A stretch of DNA of 49,545 nt from Mesorhizobium sp. (GTDB lineage Bacteria > Pseudomonadota > Alphaproteobacteria > Rhizobiales > Rhizobiaceae). A program made the translations under genes and the position numbers. The DNA is taken from positions 131,952-181,496 of the forward strand of contig NZ_JANINM010000385.1 in NCBI RefSeq assembly GCF_024509055.1, written 5' to 3'. The notes below the pieces were generated by a model, which saw nothing but the letters and a program-made list of their open reading frames with translations, searched no databases and was not told the origin of the DNA. Below are positions 31,630 through 41,107 of the stretch, in pieces (the first letter of the stretch is position 1; each line of letters starts with the position of its first letter).

Positions 31630-31956
31630 TCAATGCGGGCTGATCGCCGTAACTTCTGCCGTCATACCCTTCGCCTTGGCGGTGAATGCGACCCGCTGCC
31701 CCGACCGCAGTCCCTTGAGCAGGGTCGGGGGGGATGCCCGGAAGGTCATCGTCATTGCGGGCCAGCCGATCGTCGGGATCGGGCCGTGCTTGATGGTTAC
31801 GGTTCCACCTTTCGCGTCGACGGCAGTGATCGTCCCCGATCCGCTGCCGGATTTTACAGCCGATGCAGCCGGCCTGCTGCCTTGAGCAAGAGCGCTCGCT
31901 GCGATCGGCGTGACTAGTAGCATGAATGCGGCGCGCATGGAGAAAGTGGCTTTCAT
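31630..31956 (-). CDS. cusF: CusF-like periplasmic copper chaperone
   Basis: A 108-residue protein with a signal peptide (cleavage near SALAQ, residue 25) and a CusF OB-fold: [20 protein letters not shown] carries the His, Trp and two Met residues that bind Cu+/Ag+. It would pass metal to the CusCBA pump. ATG 31956 shares its A with the cusA stop (TGATG) and has AAGGA upstream, so it is the last gene of cusCBAF. Confidence 0.85.
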   Translation of the reverse strand: MKATFSMRAAFMLLVTPIAASALAQGSRPAASAVKSGSGSGTITAVDAKGGTVTIKHGPIPTIGWPAMTMTFRASPPTLLKGLRSGQRVAFTAKAKGMTAEVTAISPH

Positions 31957-34900
31957 CAGATCTTCCTTTCGGGGCGGGTTGAAGCTCGCCGCCGCAAGAG
32001 CAAGTAGGCGGCTGGCAGGATGAACATGGAGAGGAAAGGGGCGGTCAGCATTCCACCGATCATCGGCGCGGCGATCCGGCTCATCACCTCCGATCCGGCG
32101 CCATGCCCGATCAGCACGGGGAACAGCCCGGCGACGATGACAGCGACGGTCATCGCCTTGGGACGTACCCGCAACAGCGCGCCCTCCCTGATCGCTTCCG
32201 ATACTTGCTCGCCCGACGGTGACGGCCCGCGCTCGGCCAATGCGTGTTTCAGGTAGATCAGCATGACGACGCCGAACTCCGCCGACACGCCGGCGAGCGC
32301 GATGAACCCGACACCTGTGGCGACCGATTGCGCATAGCCGAGCAGCCATAATGTCCAGATGCCGCCGGTCAGCGCGAAGGGCAGTGTGCCCATGATAAGC
32401 GCCGCCTCGTCGAGGCGACCGAAGGTAAGGTAGAGGAGAAGGAAGATGATCGCGAGTGTCGCCGGCACGACGAGCATCAACCGAGCCTCGGCACGCTGCA
32501 GATACTCGAATTGTCCGGAATAGGCGATCGAGACGCCGGGGCTGAGCCGAACATCTTTGCCAACAGCACGGCGCAGATCGGCGACCGTGGAGGCCAGGTC
32601 GCGCCCGCGCACGTCGACATAGACCCATGTCGAGAGTCGACCATTTTCCGTCTTGAGCATCGGTGGACCTTCCGCGATCGACACGGATGCGACGGTGCCG
32701 AGTGTGATCTGCTGACCCGATGCGGTGACGATTGGGAGAGTTCGCAGTCCCTCCAGACTGTCACGCAGCTCGCGGGGGTAGCGGACGCTGATCGGGTAGC
32801 GGGCAAGGCCCTCCACCGTCTGGCCGATCGTCTCGCCGCCGATCGCGCCGGACACAATCTCCTGCACATCGGCGATGTTGAGACCGTAGCGCCCCGCGGT
32901 CACCCGATCGATATCGACATCGACATAGCGGCCTCCGGTCAACCGTTCTGCCAATGCCGAGCTGACGCCCGGCACGGTCCTGGCGACACGTTCGATGCTG
33001 CCGGCGATGCGGTCCAGCTCGGAGAGGTTGGACCCCGACACTTTCACCCCGATGGGACTCTTGATGCCGGTCGCGAGCATATCGATCCGATTGCGGATCG
33101 GAGGCACCCATACGTTCGTGAGGCCGGGCACGCGCACTGTGCGGTCCAGCTCCTCCACCAGCTTTGCCGGCGTCATCCCCGCGCGCCATTGATCGCGCGG
33201 CTTGAATTGGATGGTCGTCTCGAACATCTCGAGCGGTGCCGGGTCGGTCGCGGTCTCGGCGCGCCCGGCTTTGCCGAACACGGTTTTGACCTCGGGAACG
33301 GTTTTTATCAGCCGGTCTGTGCGCTGGAGCAGGGCCGAGGCGCTCGCGGCCGAAAGGCCGGGAAGCGCGGACGGCATGTAGAGCAGATCGCCCTCATCCA
33401 TCGTCGGGATGAACTCGCCACCCAATCGGGTCAGCGGCCATGCCGTCGTCGCCAGTACCAGGGCGGCGATGCCGATCGCCGCCCAAGGCCGCGCCAACAC
33501 GCGGTCGAGCGCCGGGCGATAGGCACGGGTGAGCACGCGGTTGATAATGTTGTCGTTCTCGGCCGGAATGCGTCCCCGGATCAGCCATCCCATCAGGACC
33601 GGCACGAGCGTTACCGACAGGATCGCCGCTGCCGCCATCGCATAGCTCTTGGTGAAGGCGAGCGGGGCGAACAGCCGTCCCTCCTGCGCTTCGAGCGTGA
33701 ACACCGGCACGAACGACAGCGTGATGATGACGAGGCTGAAGAACAGCGCCGGCCCGACCTCGGCCGCGGCCTCGGTGATGACGCGCCAGCGTTCCTCGCC
33801 CGCCAGCGCCACGCCCGGATGGTCGTGTTCCCATCGCTCGATCCGCTTGTGCGCGTTCTCGATCATCACGATCGCGGCATCGACCATCGCGCCGATCGCG
33901 ATGGCGATACCGCCCAAAGACATGATGTTGGCGTTCACCCCCTGCACACGCATGACGAGCAAGGCCGCGAGCACCCCCAGAGGCAAAGTGACGATCGCGA
34001 CCAGCGCAGACCGGACATGCCACAGAAACAACCCGCAGATGATCGCGACGACGACGAACTCCTCGATCAGCTTGCCCGTCAAATTCTCCACCGCGCGGTC
34101 GATCAATTGCGAGCGGTCATAGGTGGTGACGATCTCGACGCCGGGGGGAAGGCTCGCTTTCAGTTCCGCGAGCTTGGCCTTGACGGCTTCGATCGTCTGC
34201 CGTGCATTCTTGCCCTGACGCAGGATGACGACTCCGCCCGCGACCTCGCCTTCGCCGTTCAGCTCGGCGATGCCGCGGCGCATCTCGGGGCCGATCTGGA
34301 TCGACGCGACGTCGCCCAAGGTAACGGGGACGCCGGCACCGGCGACCTTGAGCGGGATCGCGCGGAAATCGTCGACGGTGCGCAAGTAACCTGACGCGCG
34401 CACCATATATTCGGCTTCGCCCAGCTCGAGGACGGACCCGCCGGCCTCCTGATTGGCGCGGCGAATGGCATCGACGGCCTGAGTGTGCGTGACACCGAAT
34501 GCGGCGAGCCGCGTCGGGTCGAGCAGCACCTGATATTGCTTCACCATTCCGCCGATGCTCGCCACCTCCGCAACGCCGGGCAGCGTTTTCAGTTCATAAC
34601 GTAGGAACCAGTCCTGCAAGGATCGGAGCTGCGACAGGTCACGGCGGCCGGTGCGGTCCAACAGCGTGTATTCATAGACCCAGCCGACCCCCGTCGCATC
34701 AGGACCCAGCGCGGCCTGCGCGCCTTGGGGAAGCCGTCCCTGCACCTGGCTCAGATACTCCAGCACGCGTGAGCGCGCCCAATAGAGGTCGGTCCCATCC
34801 TCGAAGAGGACATAGACGTAGCTGTCGCCGAAGAACGAATAGCCGCGCACGGTTTTCGCGCCAGGCACGGACAGCATCGTCGTGGTGAGCGGATACGTCA

Positions 34901-35093
34901 CCTGGTTCTCGACGATCTGCGGGGCTTGGCCCGGCCAGCTCGTGCGGATGATGACCTGCGTGTCGGACAGGTCGGGGAGCGCATCGACGGGGGTGGCACG
35001 CATTGCGAACACCCCGGCCATGGCGAGCGCGATGGCCGCCAGGACGACGAGGAAGCGGTTCGCGACCGACCAGCGGATGATCGCGGCAATCAT
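31956..35093 (-). CDS. cusA: CusA-type RND heavy-metal efflux pump
   Basis: A 1045-residue inner-membrane RND transporter of the heavy-metal (HME) class: the N-terminal helix and [19 protein letters not shown], then [20 protein letters not shown] in helix 4, the typical proton-relay segment, and [20 protein letters not shown] in the C-terminal half. It uses the proton gradient to expel Cu+/Ag+ from the periplasm through CusB and CusC. Length is as expected. It overlaps cusB by 4 nt (ATGA). CzcA-like specificity cannot be excluded by motifs alone, but the copper-specific neighbours favour CusA. Confidence 0.9.
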   Translation of the reverse strand: MIAAIIRWSVANRFLVVLAAIALAMAGVFAMRATPVDALPDLSDTQVIIRTSWPGQAPQIVENQVTYPLTTTMLSVPGAKTVRGYSFFGDSYVYVLFEDGTDLYWARSRVLEYLSQVQGRLPQGAQAALGPDATGVGWVYEYTLLDRTGRRDLSQLRSLQDWFLRYELKTLPGVAEVASIGGMVKQYQVLLDPTRLAAFGVTHTQAVDAIRRANQEAGGSVLELGEAEYMVRASGYLRTVDDFRAIPLKVAGAGVPVTLGDVASIQIGPEMRRGIAELNGEGEVAGGVVILRQGKNARQTIEAVKAKLAELKASLPPGVEIVTTYDRSQLIDRAVENLTGKLIEEFVVVAIICGLFLWHVRSALVAIVTLPLGVLAALLVMRVQGVNANIMSLGGIAIAIGAMVDAAIVMIENAHKRIERWEHDHPGVALAGEERWRVITEAAAEVGPALFFSLVIITLSFVPVFTLEAQEGRLFAPLAFTKSYAMAAAAILSVTLVPVLMGWLIRGRIPAENDNIINRVLTRAYRPALDRVLARPWAAIGIAALVLATTAWPLTRLGGEFIPTMDEGDLLYMPSALPGLSAASASALLQRTDRLIKTVPEVKTVFGKAGRAETATDPAPLEMFETTIQFKPRDQWRAGMTPAKLVEELDRTVRVPGLTNVWVPPIRNRIDMLATGIKSPIGVKVSGSNLSELDRIAGSIERVARTVPGVSSALAERLTGGRYVDVDIDRVTAGRYGLNIADVQEIVSGAIGGETIGQTVEGLARYPISVRYPRELRDSLEGLRTLPIVTASGQQITLGTVASVSIAEGPPMLKTENGRLSTWVYVDVRGRDLASTVADLRRAVGKDVRLSPGVSIAYSGQFEYLQRAEARLMLVVPATLAIIFLLLYLTFGRLDEAALIMGTLPFALTGGIWTLWLLGYAQSVATGVGFIALAGVSAEFGVVMLIYLKHALAERGPSPSGEQVSEAIREGALLRVRPKAMTVAVIVAGLFPVLIGHGAGSEVMSRIAAPMIGGMLTAPFLSMFILPAAYLLLRRRASTRPERKI

Positions 35094-36589
35094 CGCCCAG
35101 CCTCGCGCGTCATGCGGCGCAGCGTTGGACCATCGGCGGGTTGATCAAAGCCGAACCGCACCCGCTCACCCTTGCGATACCCACGCACCAACGCGGGATC
35201 GGCGACGCGGAACGTCATTGTCATGGCCGGCCAGCCGATCGCCGGAACGGGCTGATGGGACAGGGTGACGGAACTGCGATCGATCGCCTCGATGCTGCCG
35301 ACCGTCTCGTAGATCGACGCGGTGGGTTTCACGGCCGGCTTTGTTGCGGGTGACGCTTCGACACCAATCGGACGCGCATCGAGGCCAGCGAGGCTCGCTT
35401 CGGAGTCGATCAGGAACTGGCCCGACGCGACAACCTTCTCACCCTCGGTCAGGCCGGCGACTATCTCGGTTTTGCCGCCGCCTTCTGCGCCAGTGCGAAC
35501 CTCGGCGGGTCGAAAGCGTCCACCCGGCCCTGCCAACATGACGAGTGTGCGCCGGCCGGTCCGGATCACGGCCTCACTCGGGACAAGGAGTGCATCGCGG
35601 CTCCCCTGGTCGAGCGCCACGCTGGCGAACATACCGGGGCGCAACCGGCCGGCACGGTTGGGGAGCTCGACGCGGATTGTGAGCGTGCGGCTCGCTGCCT
35701 CGGCCTGGGGCAGGATCGCAGCGATGCGGCCCCTGAAGCTTTCGCCCGGGAAAGCCGCCAGCGTGGCGATGACGGGCGTGCCGATCCGCAGGTTTCCTGC
35801 GAGGGCCTCAGGGACAGCCGCGTTCAGCCACACGGTGGCGAGGCCGTTCACCTCCGCCAGTGTCTGTCCTTGCGCGACCGTCATCCCCTGTCGGACGCCG
35901 AGCGTCTTGATGACGCCCCCCACGGGCGTGCTGATCGTCGTCACACCTTGCGGTCGGCCGCGCCACTCCGCCGATGCAATCGATCCGGCGGGCATCCCGA
36001 GAAGCAACAGGCGCTCTCGTGCCGCCCGCGTGAGCCCGGCATCCCCGGTGCGGCGCACGGCGAGATACTCCGCCTGCGCGCCCGCCCATTCGGGCACAAG
36101 GATATCGGCGAGCGGGGCGCCTGCCGGCACGACATCGCCTGGCGCGCGCGCATAGACGCGCTGAACGAAGCCGCCGCTGCGTGCCTGCACGACCGCAACG
36201 TTGCGGTCATTGAACTCGATGCTGCCGGTTGCCGAGGCCGAGTTTGACAACGATCCGCGTTCGACCGTGACGATCCGCGCGCCGAGCCGCTGGAGGCTGG
36301 CCGGATCGATCGCTACGCCCGGTGCGGCGCTACCGCCTGCGCCCTCGTCGGCATAGCGGGGGATCAGTTTCATCCCCATCGACGAGAGACCCGGGCCGTC
36401 GTGCCGCTCCCCCGGGATCATCGGATCATACCAGTAGAGGATCTTCTTCTGCGGGGCTGGGGATGCCGTTTGATCGGCAGCCGAGGACGTGCCAAGTTTC
36501 GCGAGCCCGAAGCCCACGCCCCCTGCGACCAGCACCAGCGCGCTTACCGCGGTGACAAGGCGGGCGCGGGTAATGGTAGTGTCGCTCAT
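35090..36589 (-). CDS. cusB: CusB adaptor with fused CusF-like domain
   Basis: A 499-residue periplasmic adaptor of the RND system. After an N-terminal membrane anchor comes a heavy-metal-binding motif ([20 protein letters not shown], then MGMKLIPRY), followed by the HlyD-type barrel-sandwich region. The C-terminus adds a CusF-like domain ([20 protein letters not shown]), so the adaptor carries its own copper-binding module besides the separate cusF gene. It overlaps cusC and cusA by 4 nt each. Confidence 0.88.
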   Translation of the reverse strand: MSDTTITRARLVTAVSALVLVAGGVGFGLAKLGTSSAADQTASPAPQKKILYWYDPMIPGERHDGPGLSSMGMKLIPRYADEGAGGSAAPGVAIDPASLQRLGARIVTVERGSLSNSASATGSIEFNDRNVAVVQARSGGFVQRVYARAPGDVVPAGAPLADILVPEWAGAQAEYLAVRRTGDAGLTRAARERLLLLGMPAGSIASAEWRGRPQGVTTISTPVGGVIKTLGVRQGMTVAQGQTLAEVNGLATVWLNAAVPEALAGNLRIGTPVIATLAAFPGESFRGRIAAILPQAEAASRTLTIRVELPNRAGRLRPGMFASVALDQGSRDALLVPSEAVIRTGRRTLVMLAGPGGRFRPAEVRTGAEGGGKTEIVAGLTEGEKVVASGQFLIDSEASLAGLDARPIGVEASPATKPAVKPTASIYETVGSIEAIDRSSVTLSHQPVPAIGWPAMTMTFRVADPALVRGYRKGERVRFGFDQPADGPTLRRMTREAGR

Positions 36590-37815
36590 CGATCGGCGCT
36601 CCCGAAGGTAATGGTGAGGCGGACAGAGTCTGCGGCGACGAGCGCCTCACGGTCGAGCACGGTCAGCTCGGCGTCGGCGAGCGCGGTCTTGGCTTCGATG
36701 GCATCCGCAAGACTCGCGCGACCGGCAGAGTAGCTCGCTATCTCCAGATCGGCTCGCTTCCGAGCGAGCGGAAGGAGCACGTCGCGCGCGCGCTGCCATT
36801 GGCTGTGATGCATTTGGTGGTCCGCCAGCGCGGCCTCCAGATCGGCTGCCAATGTGCGCCGGGTTTCTTCGCGCGCGGCCTCGGCCTGCGCCTGTGCGGA
36901 TTTGCGGGCTTCGATGCGCGGATTCTGACGCGATCGAGCGAACAGCGGCAGGCTCATCGAAACTCCCGCCGACACCATGTCGCCATACCGGGGGTCACGG
37001 CGTTGATAAGCTACCTCTACCCCCCAATCGGGTCGCTTCTCCGCTCGCGCCGCATCCACGTCGGCCTGGGCGCGCTGAATACCGGCCTCGGCGAGAACCA
37101 TGTCGGAGTGAAGGCTGAGCGCGTCCCGCAGCCGCGCCGGAGCCAGATCGATCGCGGGCATATCGCCGGCAATCTCGGGCGCCGATACGCCGGTCCAGCG
37201 AGCCAGCATCGCGCGGGCGCGCGCAACGGCGGCCATCAACTCGTCGCGGCGGTCGTCGAGTGCCGCGATCTCCTGATCGGTCGTCAGTGTCTGACCAGGG
37301 CGGACCGAACCGGTCGTCACGGCGGCCCGCGCAGCGGAAGGGAGAGATCGAAGGAATAGCAGAACGGTGTCGAGGGCAGCTAGTCGACGCTCGGCATAAG
37401 CAAGGTCGATCCATGCCTGCCCCGCTCCCAATCGCACCTCCCGGAGCTTGGTCGCTTGCGATGCTTCTGCCGTTGCGATCACGGCGCGTGCCTGCGCTTG
37501 CGCGGCATGACGCTTGGCAAGGTTGGGTAGGTCCTGTTGGAAACCGACACGCCCCATCGTCATGTCGTCTCTGGATAGGGAGAAGGCGGGTGGCCCAGAG
37601 ACAGGATAATTCTCGATTCCGATCGACACACGGGGGTCCGGAAGGCTTCCCGCCGCACGTGCATCGGCTTGGGCGGCGCTGACCCCCGCGCGACCGGCAA
37701 CCGCTCCCGGGGCGTTGGCAACCGCATCGCGCAGCGCTTGGTCATAGGTAAGTGTCTGCGCGTGCGCGGCGCTCGTCGTGAGCGCGGCGACCGCGAGCAT
37801 CATGGATGCGCGCAT
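36586..37815 (-). CDS. cusC: CusC-type outer-membrane efflux protein
   Basis: A 409-residue TolC-family outer-membrane channel with a signal peptide (MMLAVAALTTSAAHA) and the two repeats of coiled-coil hairpins typical of the family (QALRDAVANAPGAVAGRAGV, then LHSDMVLAEAGIQRAQADVD). It completes the CusCBA pump. It heads the leftward cusCBAF operon; a 10-bp hairpin lies 30 nt upstream. Confidence 0.85.
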   Translation of the reverse strand: MRASMMLAVAALTTSAAHAQTLTYDQALRDAVANAPGAVAGRAGVSAAQADARAAGSLPDPRVSIGIENYPVSGPPAFSLSRDDMTMGRVGFQQDLPNLAKRHAAQAQARAVIATAEASQATKLREVRLGAGQAWIDLAYAERRLAALDTVLLFLRSLPSAARAAVTTGSVRPGQTLTTDQEIAALDDRRDELMAAVARARAMLARWTGVSAPEIAGDMPAIDLAPARLRDALSLHSDMVLAEAGIQRAQADVDAARAEKRPDWGVEVAYQRRDPRYGDMVSAGVSMSLPLFARSRQNPRIEARKSAQAQAEAAREETRRTLAADLEAALADHQMHHSQWQRARDVLLPLARKRADLEIASYSAGRASLADAIEAKTALADAELTVLDREALVAADSVRLTITFGSADR

Positions 37816-37844
37816 CCCTCTAGTCCCTTCATGTCATAATGATG

Positions 37845-37876
37845 GCCGGGCTCCAAATGGTTGATCGGAGCCCGGC
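37845..37876. terminator. Hairpin upstream of cusC
   Basis: GCCGGGCTCC (37845-37854) and GGAGCCCGGC (37867-37876) form a perfect 10-bp stem with a 12-nt loop, between the small secreted-protein gene and cusC. There is no T run on the leftward strand, so it may attenuate or process, rather than fully stop, transcription entering cusCBAF. Confidence 0.55.
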
Positions 37877-37896
37877 ACCTGTTCAGGCTCGCCAGC

Positions 37897-38148
37897 TTAA
37901 GTTGACTGGCCGCCCTTCATTGACATGCAGGCGTCGCGACCGCGTTCCATCATCGGGCACACGCAGGCGCTCGACTGGGGAACGTCCGTAACCCATACGC
38001 GGTGTGGGGCTTGAAGCGGCGCCCGCGGGCCCGGCTGGTAATTGGAACGCCACTCCCAATGACCATTGCTTTTATTTTCAGATGTGGCCGCCGTCGCTGC
38101 CGACGCGGCGAGGCTAGCGGCAAATACCGCCAAGATGAACGTTTTCAT
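37897..38148 (-). CDS. Small secreted cysteine-containing protein
   Basis: An 83-residue protein with a signal peptide (ILAVFAASLAASAATA). The mature part has a tryptophan-rich stretch (GHWEWRSNYQPGPRAPL) and a cysteine/methionine cluster (SACVCPMMERGRDACMSM) suited to copper binding. ATG 38148 has GGAAAG upstream. It lies in the leftward copper gene run; the family is not recognised. Confidence 0.6.
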   Translation of the reverse strand: MKTFILAVFAASLAASAATAATSENKSNGHWEWRSNYQPGPRAPLQAPHRVWVTDVPQSSACVCPMMERGRDACMSMKGGQST

Positions 38149-38230
38149 GTCACTTTCCAATTTGATCGAGATTTAAAATCGGCAGAGCCGCAACCGGCGA
38201 ACGGCTGCAGCCTGACACGGCTTGACTCGA

Positions 38231-38587
38231 TCAAACGGTAGGCGGTTCGGGCTCGGGAGCGACGTTGAGGCCGGCAAGTGCCCGGCTGGCAGGCCAGATA
38301 ACGATTTGAGATGCGATCGAGCGCTTCAGCACTCTTGCCGGCTCCTCAAACGTCATGGGAACAACGCATCCCATTTGGGCGATACACGCCAGCGTCAGTC
38401 CTTTGCATGGGTGTTCCGATGACGGATCCGGGGTCGCCATACCCGCGCAATCCATGCGGGATGGGGTGACATGGCTCATCGCCATCTTGGGTGAGAGCGA
38501 TGGGCCGGCCGCATACGCAATTCCTTGGCCCAAAAGGCCAAGCAACGCTCCAACAAGAAGCAAGAGAGAAAGACGAGCTTTCAACAC
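38231..38587 (-). CDS. Small secreted protein with Cys/Met clusters
   Basis: A 118-residue protein with a signal peptide (LSLLLLVGALLGLLGQGIAY) and a mature part containing SRMDCAGMA, HPCKGLTLACIAQMGCVVP, the kind of spaced cysteines seen in DUF2946-like proteins of copper clusters. GTG 38587 is chosen because the signal peptide then begins at residue 2; the frame is open to 38692. Function unknown, copper contact likely by context. Confidence 0.5.
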   Translation of the reverse strand: MLKARLSLLLLVGALLGLLGQGIAYAAGPSLSPKMAMSHVTPSRMDCAGMATPDPSSEHPCKGLTLACIAQMGCVVPMTFEEPARVLKRSIASQIVIWPASRALAGLNVAPEPEPPTV

Positions 38588-38700
38588 CCGGATACTATCC
38601 CAATTGTCAACGCCGAGGTCAATACGGGTGGTTTGCCGGGTGCCGTAGTGCCGGCATGAAGCGCCGGGGAAGATTTGCCGCTCACAAGACAACCTGTCGT

Positions 38701-39153
38701 TTAGGCGCCGTGGCTAGCAAAGACACGCCGGCCAGCGGCACCGAACGCAATGACGTCATAGGGCTGGGTTCTCATGCCGGGCACCTCCATGCCCGGTGAG
38801 CCCATCGGCATTCCGGCCACGGCCAAGCCGCGCACGCCTTTAGGATGCTGGGCCAGCGCGCGCTTCATGTCTGCGATCGGGACATGTCCCTCAAACGCGA
38901 TGCCGTCGATGATCGCGGTATGGCAGGACGCGAGGTCAGCGGGCAGGCCGATCTTACGCTGCAGCACCTCACGGCGATCATCGTCGATGATCTGGACCTT
39001 GCGGCCGAACTGCTGACGCACCTGCGCCGCCCATTTCTCGCAACAGCCGCAACCCGGATCGCGGTGCATGGCGATGTCGGCCGCGGCCGATGCGACCGCT
39101 GGGATGGTCATTAGCAAGGCGGCGACGGCGCCACGAACACCATTCTTCATCAT
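38701..39153 (-). CDS. copG: CopG-like DUF411 copper protein
   Basis: A 150-residue periplasmic protein of the DUF411 family with a signal peptide (AALLMTIPAVASAAA). The thioredoxin-like fold carries the motif PGCGCCEKW (C35, C37, C38), and SCHTAIIDGIAFEGHVP holds further ligands. Members named CopG bind a copper cluster through such cysteines. AGGAG lies just before the tandem ATGATG start, so either methionine may be used. Confidence 0.8.
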   Translation of the reverse strand: MMKNGVRGAVAALLMTIPAVASAAADIAMHRDPGCGCCEKWAAQVRQQFGRKVQIIDDDRREVLQRKIGLPADLASCHTAIIDGIAFEGHVPIADMKRALAQHPKGVRGLAVAGMPMGSPGMEVPGMRTQPYDVIAFGAAGRRVFASHGA

Positions 39154-39171
39154 CAGCTCCTAAAAGGAAAT

Positions 39172-39211
39172 CCCCGCCCTGCCGGGGGGTAGGGGGATCG
39201 ACAGGGCGGGG
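39172..39211 (-). terminator. Hairpin terminator after the DUF305 gene
   Basis: CCCCGCCCTG (39172-39181) is perfectly inverted at 39202-39211. Read leftward, the stem is followed by ATTTCCTTTT, a usable T-rich tail. It separates the DUF305 gene from the copG-like gene, so the copper run is not one uninterrupted transcript. Confidence 0.65.
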
Positions 39212-39221
39212 CAGCGCTCCC

Positions 39222-39614
39222 TTATTGCGGGCGCTTGCCGTGCTTGCTGAGCCACGCCTGCAGCTCGGCAATATCCTTTTCCTGTTTCGTGATCGTCATC
39301 TGCGCCATGCGCTTGGTCTCGGCGTCGCGCGCGTCACGCACCGCAACGCGCGACATGGCGATGGCGCCTCGGTGATGCTCGATCATCTTGCGCGTCCACA
39401 TTTCGGCCGCGTCGCCCTGCTTGGCCGCCATCATCTTCTGATGCATGTCCATCTCGGCCTGGCCGTAGGGATTGCCGTCCATCATGCCCGCCATCTTGTC
39501 ATGATTCATGCCGGCCATCTGGCCGTGATCCATACCCTGCATTCCTCCGCTCTGCTGCGCGAGGACGGGGGTGGCGAGCAGCGCCATAGCTGCGAACGTG
39601 GGTGCAAAGCGCAT
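39222..39614 (-). CDS. Secreted DUF305 protein, CopM-like
   Basis: A 130-residue periplasmic protein with a signal peptide (AAMALLATPVLA). It starts with methionine/histidine repeats (GMQGMDHGQMAGMNHDKMAG), then the DUF305 helical domain (TRKMIEHHRGAIAMSRVAVR, KEKDIAELQAWLSKHG). DUF305 proteins such as cyanobacterial CopM bind copper outside the cytosol. ATG 39614 has GGAG seven bases upstream; the frame is open to 39635. Confidence 0.8.
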   Translation of the reverse strand: MRFAPTFAAMALLATPVLAQQSGGMQGMDHGQMAGMNHDKMAGMMDGNPYGQAEMDMHQKMMAAKQGDAAEMWTRKMIEHHRGAIAMSRVAVRDARDAETKRMAQMTITKQEKDIAELQAWLSKHGKRPQ

Positions 39615-39796
39615 TGTCGATCTCCTCGAGTTCAAAGACTTTTACGCGTGAGCGCAGGCTAGCCCTCACGCGACTTGCTAGAACGCATGAGACACGGGCC
39701 GGAAACGAGATTTATTTCCGAGGGGTCACGCTCGTCACCGCGTATCATATAACAAAAAAGCTGCGTTTTTTTCGCGTGCGAACTCATTCTGGAAGA

Positions 39797-40384
39797 TCAG
39801 CGCGTCGATTGAAGCGTATTGATTCCGCTGCTCTCGTCCGTTTCGGGTGGGGGCGGCGGAACCTGTCTTTCGCGATAGGAGGGGAGATCAAGCACGTTTT
39901 TTGCCGTCGGGTGTGCCTCAAGCCTCGCAATCAGCCGCTTCATCTCGGTGATTTCGCGCACCTGGGCATCGATGATCCCGTCCGCTAGCCTGCGGACGTC
40001 TGGATCTTTGATATGCGCCCGCTCGCTCGTCAAGATCGCGATCGAGTGGTGGGGGATCATGGCTTTCATATAGCTCACGTCGTCCACCGTTTCCTGGCTA
40101 CGGACGAGCCATAGCGCGAGCGCAAACACGACGACGCTGCCGCCAAGGATCGCAGCGTTCACCGCTCTGTTCTTATACATCGACCACATAAAGGCGAGCA
40201 TGATGGCGGCCATCGCCGCGCCCATGACAAAGGCCATCCAGAGCCGAGTCTGACTAAACTCTATGTGTCCCAGCGCATAGACGTTGGCGTACATAAGGCC
40301 AAACATCACCGCGATCGAGGTCGCGACCATGGCCGCAAATCTGCCGTAACCCATTACTCTCATTTTCTCTTTCTGATCATCCAT
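39797..40384 (-). CDS. Membrane-anchored DUF305 protein
   Basis: A 195-residue protein with three N-terminal membrane segments (AAMVATSIAVMFGLMYANVY, LWMAFVMGAAMAAIMLAFMW, AAILGGSVVVFALALWLV) and a C-terminal DUF305 domain facing the periplasm (MKAMIPHHSIAILTSERAHI, DAQVREITEMKRLIARLE). It is the membrane-bound partner of the secreted DUF305 protein next door. GGAG lies upstream of the ATG. Confidence 0.75.
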   Translation of the reverse strand: MDDQKEKMRVMGYGRFAAMVATSIAVMFGLMYANVYALGHIEFSQTRLWMAFVMGAAMAAIMLAFMWSMYKNRAVNAAILGGSVVVFALALWLVRSQETVDDVSYMKAMIPHHSIAILTSERAHIKDPDVRRLADGIIDAQVREITEMKRLIARLEAHPTAKNVLDLPSYRERQVPPPPPETDESSGINTLQSTR

Positions 40385-40507
40385 GATATGCTCCTCTCCG
40401 GAGATTTTACCTTAGTTAACCCTGCAGTCTTTATTTTAACGCGGCGCTAGACAGCAGGCTACTTAGAGTGCATTAGAAAATGAGATTGTCATATTGACTT
40501 GCCAGCA

Positions 40508-41104
40508 TCACTTCATGCCCGGCATATCCTTCATCATCTCGTCGTGATCGGCCGGGGCACTCGCGACCAGTGCTTTGTACTGATCGGGCGTCATGCCGGG
40601 GAGCTTGCGGACGAACGCGACCATATCCCAGATCAGGGGATCGGGATGCGTTTTGCCCCATGCCGGCATGGCGCTGAGCTTGACGCCGTGCTTGATAATC
40701 CAGAATTGCTGAGCGGGAGTGAGATCCTGGGCGCGCGCGAGTTCCGGTGCCTGCGGATAGAGGCCCTGGCTCATCTCCGATCTTTCGACGCCGGGGCCGA
40801 GATGACAACCGGAACACATTTCACCATAGAGGCCCGCGCCGATCGACACGCGTTGCGCCGAAGCGAGATTTGCCGGGGGTGTGATCCCGCGTGCATGCAC
40901 CTCGATGGACCGATCACGCAGGCGTTCGAGCATCGAATAGACGACCGGCGTGTGCGGCGCGTCCGCCGCGATGTTGTAGATGCCAAGATAAACAAACGCG
41001 GCCGCGCCGATCACGACGATGATCGCCAGCACGCCGACGAAGGGCAGACTCGGGAGGTGCTGCCGTAACGAGCGCCTGTCGCTGCGAGCCCTCTCTTCCT
41101 CCAT
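40508..41104 (-). CDS. Membrane-anchored cytochrome c
   Basis: A 198-residue c-type cytochrome with an N-terminal membrane anchor (LPFVGVLAIIVVIGAAAFVY), one haem motif CSGCH (C97, C100, H101) and a distal methionine in KLSAMPAWG (M146). It ends in DHDEMMKDMPGMK, a methionine/aspartate tail suited to metal binding. It starts 3 nt after the copB stop with no ribosome site, so it is translationally coupled to copAB. It could take electrons from the CopA multicopper oxidase or from Cu+; this is inference. Confidence 0.85.
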   Translation of the reverse strand: MEEERARSDRRSLRQHLPSLPFVGVLAIIVVIGAAAFVYLGIYNIAADAPHTPVVYSMLERLRDRSIEVHARGITPPANLASAQRVSIGAGLYGEMCSGCHLGPGVERSEMSQGLYPQAPELARAQDLTPAQQFWIIKHGVKLSAMPAWGKTHPDPLIWDMVAFVRKLPGMTPDQYKALVASAPADHDEMMKDMPGMK

Positions 41105-41107
41105 TGG

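Noticed and set aside
32511..34394. 627-codon open frame on the + strand
   Set aside because: Antisense to cusA, rich in Asp/Arg/His as expected from complementing conserved codons; no domain.
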